Assembly (NCBI GenBank): GCA_030593225.1
Contig: JAUVHP010000048.1
Span: 1 to 8,325, forward strand
DNA length: 8,325 bases
Direction: 5' to 3'
Origin: an archaeon
Lineage (GTDB): Archaea > Nanobdellota > Nanobdellia > Pacearchaeales > GW2011-AR1
Made by a program: the position numbers and the translations under genes. The notes below the pieces were generated by a model. That model was not told the DNA's origin, did not search any database, and worked only from the letters and a program-made list of their open reading frames with translations. The stretch's first letter is position 1. Each line of letters begins with the position of its first letter. This document shows positions 5,988 through 8,325 of this stretch, in pieces.

Positions 5988-8325
5988 ATGGCTGCGAAAA
6001 ACGAATATGGTGCTGAATCAATTAAGGTTTTAGAAGGTCTTGAAGGGGTTAGAAGGCGTCCAGCAATGTATATAGGTTCAACTGGAGAGGATGGGGTTCA
6101 TCATTGTGTTTATGAAGTAGTTGATAATTCTGTTGATGAGGCAATGGCTGGACACGGAGATAGAATTAAAATTTCTATTAATAAAGATGGTTCTGTAACT
6201 GTTGAAGATAATGGGCGGGGTTTTCCTGTTGATGCTCATCCCCAGTTTAAAGTTCCTGCTGTTGAGGTTGCTTTGACAAAACTTCATGCTGGTGGAAAGT
6301 TTGATAAAGATTCTTATAAAATTTCTGGAGGGTTACATGGTGTGGGGGTTAGTTGTGTAAATGCTTTATCTAGTAAATTGATTGTAGAGATTAAAAGAGA
6401 TGGAAAAATATATCGGCAGGAATATTCTCGGGGTAATGCTAAGACAAAATTAAAAGTTGTTGGGCGTTGTGACAGAAAAGAAACAGGAACTACTTTGACT
6501 TTTTTTCCTGATGAAGAAATTTTTTCTACAACTAAATTTAAGTTTAAGACCTTGGAGACGAGATTTAGGGAAATGGCTTTTTTAAATGCTGGATTAAAAA
6601 TTATTCTTGATGATGAAATTACTGGGAAAAAAGGGGAATTTTTTGCTTCAGGGGGTTTAATTGAATTTGCTAAATGGGTAAATAAGTCAAAAGAGGTCTT
6701 GCATAATAAGCCGATTTATTTTAAGAAAGAAATGAAGGATGTTATAATTGAGGTGGCGATTCAATATAATTCTGGTTACAGAGAAAATATTTTTGGTTTT
6801 GTTAATACAATTAATACTGTCGAGGGTGGAACGCATGTGTCTGGTTTTAAGACAGCTTTGACGCGTGTTGTAAATGATTATGTTAAGAAAAAAGGAATGT
6901 TAAAAAATGAAACCCTTTCTGGAGAAGATGTGCGTGAGGGTTTGACTTCTATTATTAGTATTAAAATTGGAGAGCCGCAGTTTGAAGGACAAACAAAAAC
7001 AAAATTAGGAAATTCAGAAGTTAAGGGTTTTGTTGATTCAATGGTTACTTCTGCTTTGTCTGAGTTTTTTGAAGAAAATCCTAGTGTGGCAAAACGAATT
7101 ATTTCTAAAGCTTTGGATTCTGCTAAAGCCAGAATTGCTGCTAAGAAAGCTAAAGATTTAGTTAGAAGAAAAAATGTGTTTTCTCTTGGAGGACTTCCTG
7201 GAAAATTATCTGATTGTTCAAGTAAGAAAAATGAGGATACTGAGATTTATATTGTGGAAGGAGAAAGTGCAGGGGGTTGTTTTTCAGAAGATACAAAAGT
7301 TGCTTTGGCTGATGGGAGAAATTTATCATTCAAAGATTTAGTTCAAGAAGAAAAACAAGGTAAAGAAAATTTTTGTTATACTATTCAGAGAGATGGAGGA
7401 ATTGAAATTGCAAAAATAGAAAATCCAAGAATAACTAAAAAAAATGTTCCAGTGATTAAAATTATTCTAGATAATGATGAAGAAATAATTTGCACGCCAG
7501 ACCATAAATTTATGTTGAGAAACAGTAATTATAAACAGGCACAAAACTTAACGATTAATGATTCAATTATGCCATTAAATAGAAAGATATCAAAAATTGG
7601 TGGAAGGATTACTATTGATGGTTACGAGATGGTTTGGAGTAATAATAAATGGATTTTTACTCATTTGCTTTCTGATAAGTATAACTTAAAAATGGGAGGA
7701 TATGATTTAGAACAAGGTGTACATAAGCATCATATAGACTTTAATAAATTAAATAACAATCCAGCAAATATTATTAGGATGATGAAAGATGACCATTTAA
7801 GATTACATACAGAGCATTTGAAACATACTTTACATAGAGAAGATGTTAAAGAAAAATGTAGGCAACTTAAAAGAACTCCGGAATATAGAAAAAAAATAAG
7901 TGAATGGGCAAATCAACCTGGGGTAAATAAAATGCTTTCCAAAAGAGCTAAAAAGCAATGGGAAGATTCTGAATATAAAAAATTTATGATGCAAAAATCT
8001 AAAGAATTTTATGATTCTAATGAAGATTATAGAAGAGAAAATAATAAAAGATTAAATGAAGAGCAAAAAAAATATTGGGCTAATTTAGAAAATAGAAAAA
8101 AAGCTTCTATTAAAGTTAAAAAGTTTTTTGAAGAAAATCCTGATGCTAAGGAATATTTATCTTCTCTTGCGAAAGAACAATGGAATAATGAAGAATTGAT
8201 TATTTGGAGGAGACAGAAGACTAAAGAGCAGTGGACTCCTGAATTTAGGGAACAGCGTAAGATAAGTTATAATAAAACTTATCATAAAAAAACTATTGAA
8301 TTAATGAAACGAGTTTTAGAGCAAG
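5988..8325 (+). CDS. gyrB: DNA gyrase subunit B, interrupted by an intein, 3' truncated by the window
   Basis: ATPase and TOPRIM subunit of a bacterial-type gyrase, which introduces negative supercoils together with GyrA. The frame is open from ATG 5988 to the window edge. Extein residues 1-430 show the GHKL ATPase: E43 and N47 (YEVVDN), D74 in EDNGRG, the ATP lid GGLHGVG (114-120); transducer motifs ENIFGFVNTINTVEGGTHVSGF (266-287); and the ATP-contacting lysine K337 in QTKTKLG. The TOPRIM domain begins and reaches EGESAGG (424-430), with catalytic Glu at 424; bacterial enzymes usually read EGDSAGG. Codon 431 begins an intein, so the remainder of TOPRIM (the DxD metal site) must lie beyond the window. 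Gyrase is thought to be a bacterial acquisition in archaea; gyrA would be expected nearby but cannot be seen. Function depends on protein splicing. Confidence 0.96.
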   Translation, partial: MAAKNEYGAESIKVLEGLEGVRRRPAMYIGSTGEDGVHHCVYEVVDNSVDEAMAGHGDRIKISINKDGSVTVEDNGRGFPVDAHPQFKVPAVEVALTKLHAGGKFDKDSYKISGGLHGVGVSCVNALSSKLIVEIKRDGKIYRQEYSRGNAKTKLKVVGRCDRKETGTTLTFFPDEEIFSTTKFKFKTLETRFREMAFLNAGLKIILDDEITGKKGEFFASGGLIEFAKWVNKSKEVLHNKPIYFKKEMKDVIIEVAIQYNSGYRENIFGFVNTINTVEGGTHVSGFKTALTRVVNDYVKKKGMLKNETLSGEDVREGLTSIISIKIGEPQFEGQTKTKLGNSEVKGFVDSMVTSALSEFFEENPSVAKRIISKALDSAKARIAAKKAKDLVRRKNVFSLGGLPGKLSDCSSKKNEDTEIYIVEGESAGGCFSEDTKVALADGRNLSFKDLVQEEKQGKENFCYTIQRDGGIEIAKIENPRITKKNVPVIKIILDNDEEIICTPDHKFMLRNSNYKQAQNLTINDSIMPLNRKISKIGGRITIDGYEMVWSNNKWIFTHLLSDKYNLKMGGYDLEQGVHKHHIDFNKLNNNPANIIRMMKDDHLRLHTEHLKHTLHREDVKEKCRQLKRTPEYRKKISEWANQPGVNKMLSKRAKKQWEDSEYKKFMMQKSKEFYDSNEDYRRENNKRLNEEQKKYWANLENRKKASIKVKKFFEENPDAKEYLSSLAKEQWNNEELIIWRRQKTKEQWTPEFREQRKISYNKTYHKKTIELMKRVLEQ
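7605..7817 (+). other. HNH endonuclease domain of the GyrB intein
   Basis: Intein residues 110-180. The sequence follows the HNH_3-type plan: ITIDGYEMVW and a strand with KWIFTHLL lead into HKHHIDFNKLNNNPANI (149-165), then DDHLRLHTEH (171-180). Likely catalytic or metal-binding residues are H151/H152, the NNNP-x-N segment (N161, N164), H173 and H177. All hallmark residues are present, so the nuclease may still be active. It begins shortly after the splicing half-domain phrase MPLNRKIS (98-105). Its expected role is to cut intein-free gyrB alleles and so spread the element. Confidence 0.88.
7818..8324 (+). repeat. Helical Trp/Glu/Arg repeat array in the intein (likely DNA-binding)
   Basis: Intein residues 181-349 form a lysine- and glutamate-rich, helix-prone array with a recurrent unit of about 17 residues: an aromatic residue, then E-x-R/K, then basic residues. 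Examples are AKKQWEDSEYKKF (224-236), KEFYDSNEDYRRE (242-254), AKEQWNNEELIIWRRQK (298-314) and TKEQWTPEFREQRKISY (315-331); the last two are exactly one 17-residue period apart. Similar short helical repeats accompany phage and intron HNH/GIY-YIG endonucleases and read out long target sites. The array runs to the window edge. Confidence 0.6.

Larger units (their letters stand above)
7278..8325 (+). mobile_element. Intein with HNH homing endonuclease in GyrB (C-terminus beyond window)
   Basis: An in-frame, self-splicing protein element inserted after G430 of EGESAGG, an essential active-site motif. At least 349 residues are visible. Block A is CFSEDTKVALADG (1-13), with the nucleophile Cys1. 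Block B is ICTPDHKFML (71-80), with the catalytic T73 and H76 (TxxH). These are followed by an HNH module and a helical repeat array. The C-terminal blocks, including His-Asn before the +1 Ser of the resumed SAK motif, are not reached. From memory, the Synechocystis GyrB intein occupies the same site, starts CFSxDT, shares phrases such as EEKQGK and TPDHKFMLR, and was the first intein assigned an HNH endonuclease; it is about 435 residues, so roughly 85 more are expected here. Arginine codons differ from the host part: CGN is 2 of 22 in the intein against 8 of 19 in the extein. Confidence 0.96.

Noticed and set aside
6078..6287. Open frame on the - strand inside gyrB
   Set aside because: It lies opposite the conserved ATPase motifs EDNGRG and YEVVDN; a shadow of gyrB.
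7278..8325. Interpretation as a gene fusion, frameshift or separate HNH gene following a broken gyrB
   Set aside because: The frame is continuous, the junction is precisely at SAGG/C, and both splicing blocks A and B precede the nuclease; this is the layout of an intein.

Overview
The window looks like the genome of a very AT-rich archaeon, most likely a small-genome DPANN lineage of the Pacearchaeota/Woesearchaeota/Nanoarchaeota type. Three things point there. It carries archaeal/eukaryotic-type genes (Kae1, L7Ae, S28e, L24e). It has archaeal promoters (purine-rich BRE followed by TTTATAAA-like TATA boxes). The large surface protein has a mosaic of modules that I associate from memory with these lineages. 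All supported genes are on the + strand.

Layout. (1) 2-706: the 3' two-thirds of kae1 (tsaD), the tRNA t6A-modification enzyme, cut by the left edge and followed by a T8 terminator. (2) 760-4443: a probably leaderless gene for a 1227-residue cell-surface protein: signal peptide, Ser/Asp-rich stalk, DPANN-type extracellular modules, Ig-like repeats and a C-terminal membrane anchor. (3) 4569-5891: a compact ribosomal operon, rpl7ae - rps28e - small unknown ORF - rpl24e - small unknown ORF. Its leader can fold into a hairpin with the features of a kink-turn, the motif that L7Ae itself binds, so autogenous control is plausible. (4) 5988 to the right edge: gyrB, the ATPase/TOPRIM subunit of a bacterial-type DNA gyrase, under its own promoter.

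The most notable content is in gyrB. After codon 430, inside the catalytic TOPRIM motif EGESAGG, the frame continues without a stop into an intein that begins CFSEDTKV. The intein has its N-terminal splicing blocks, a complete-looking HNH homing-endonuclease motif and a long array of roughly 17-residue Trp/Glu/Arg/Lys-rich helical repeats. It runs past the window edge, so the C-terminal splice junction (HN/S expected) and the rest of GyrB are not visible. Insertion site, start and block B closely resemble, from memory, the Synechocystis GyrB intein, which suggests transfer of one intein allele between Bacteria and Archaea.

Functionally the window combines tRNA modification, ribosome assembly, DNA topology and cell-surface architecture. 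No tRNA, rRNA, CRISPR array or insertion sequence was found, and no gap between genes exceeds 130 bases.
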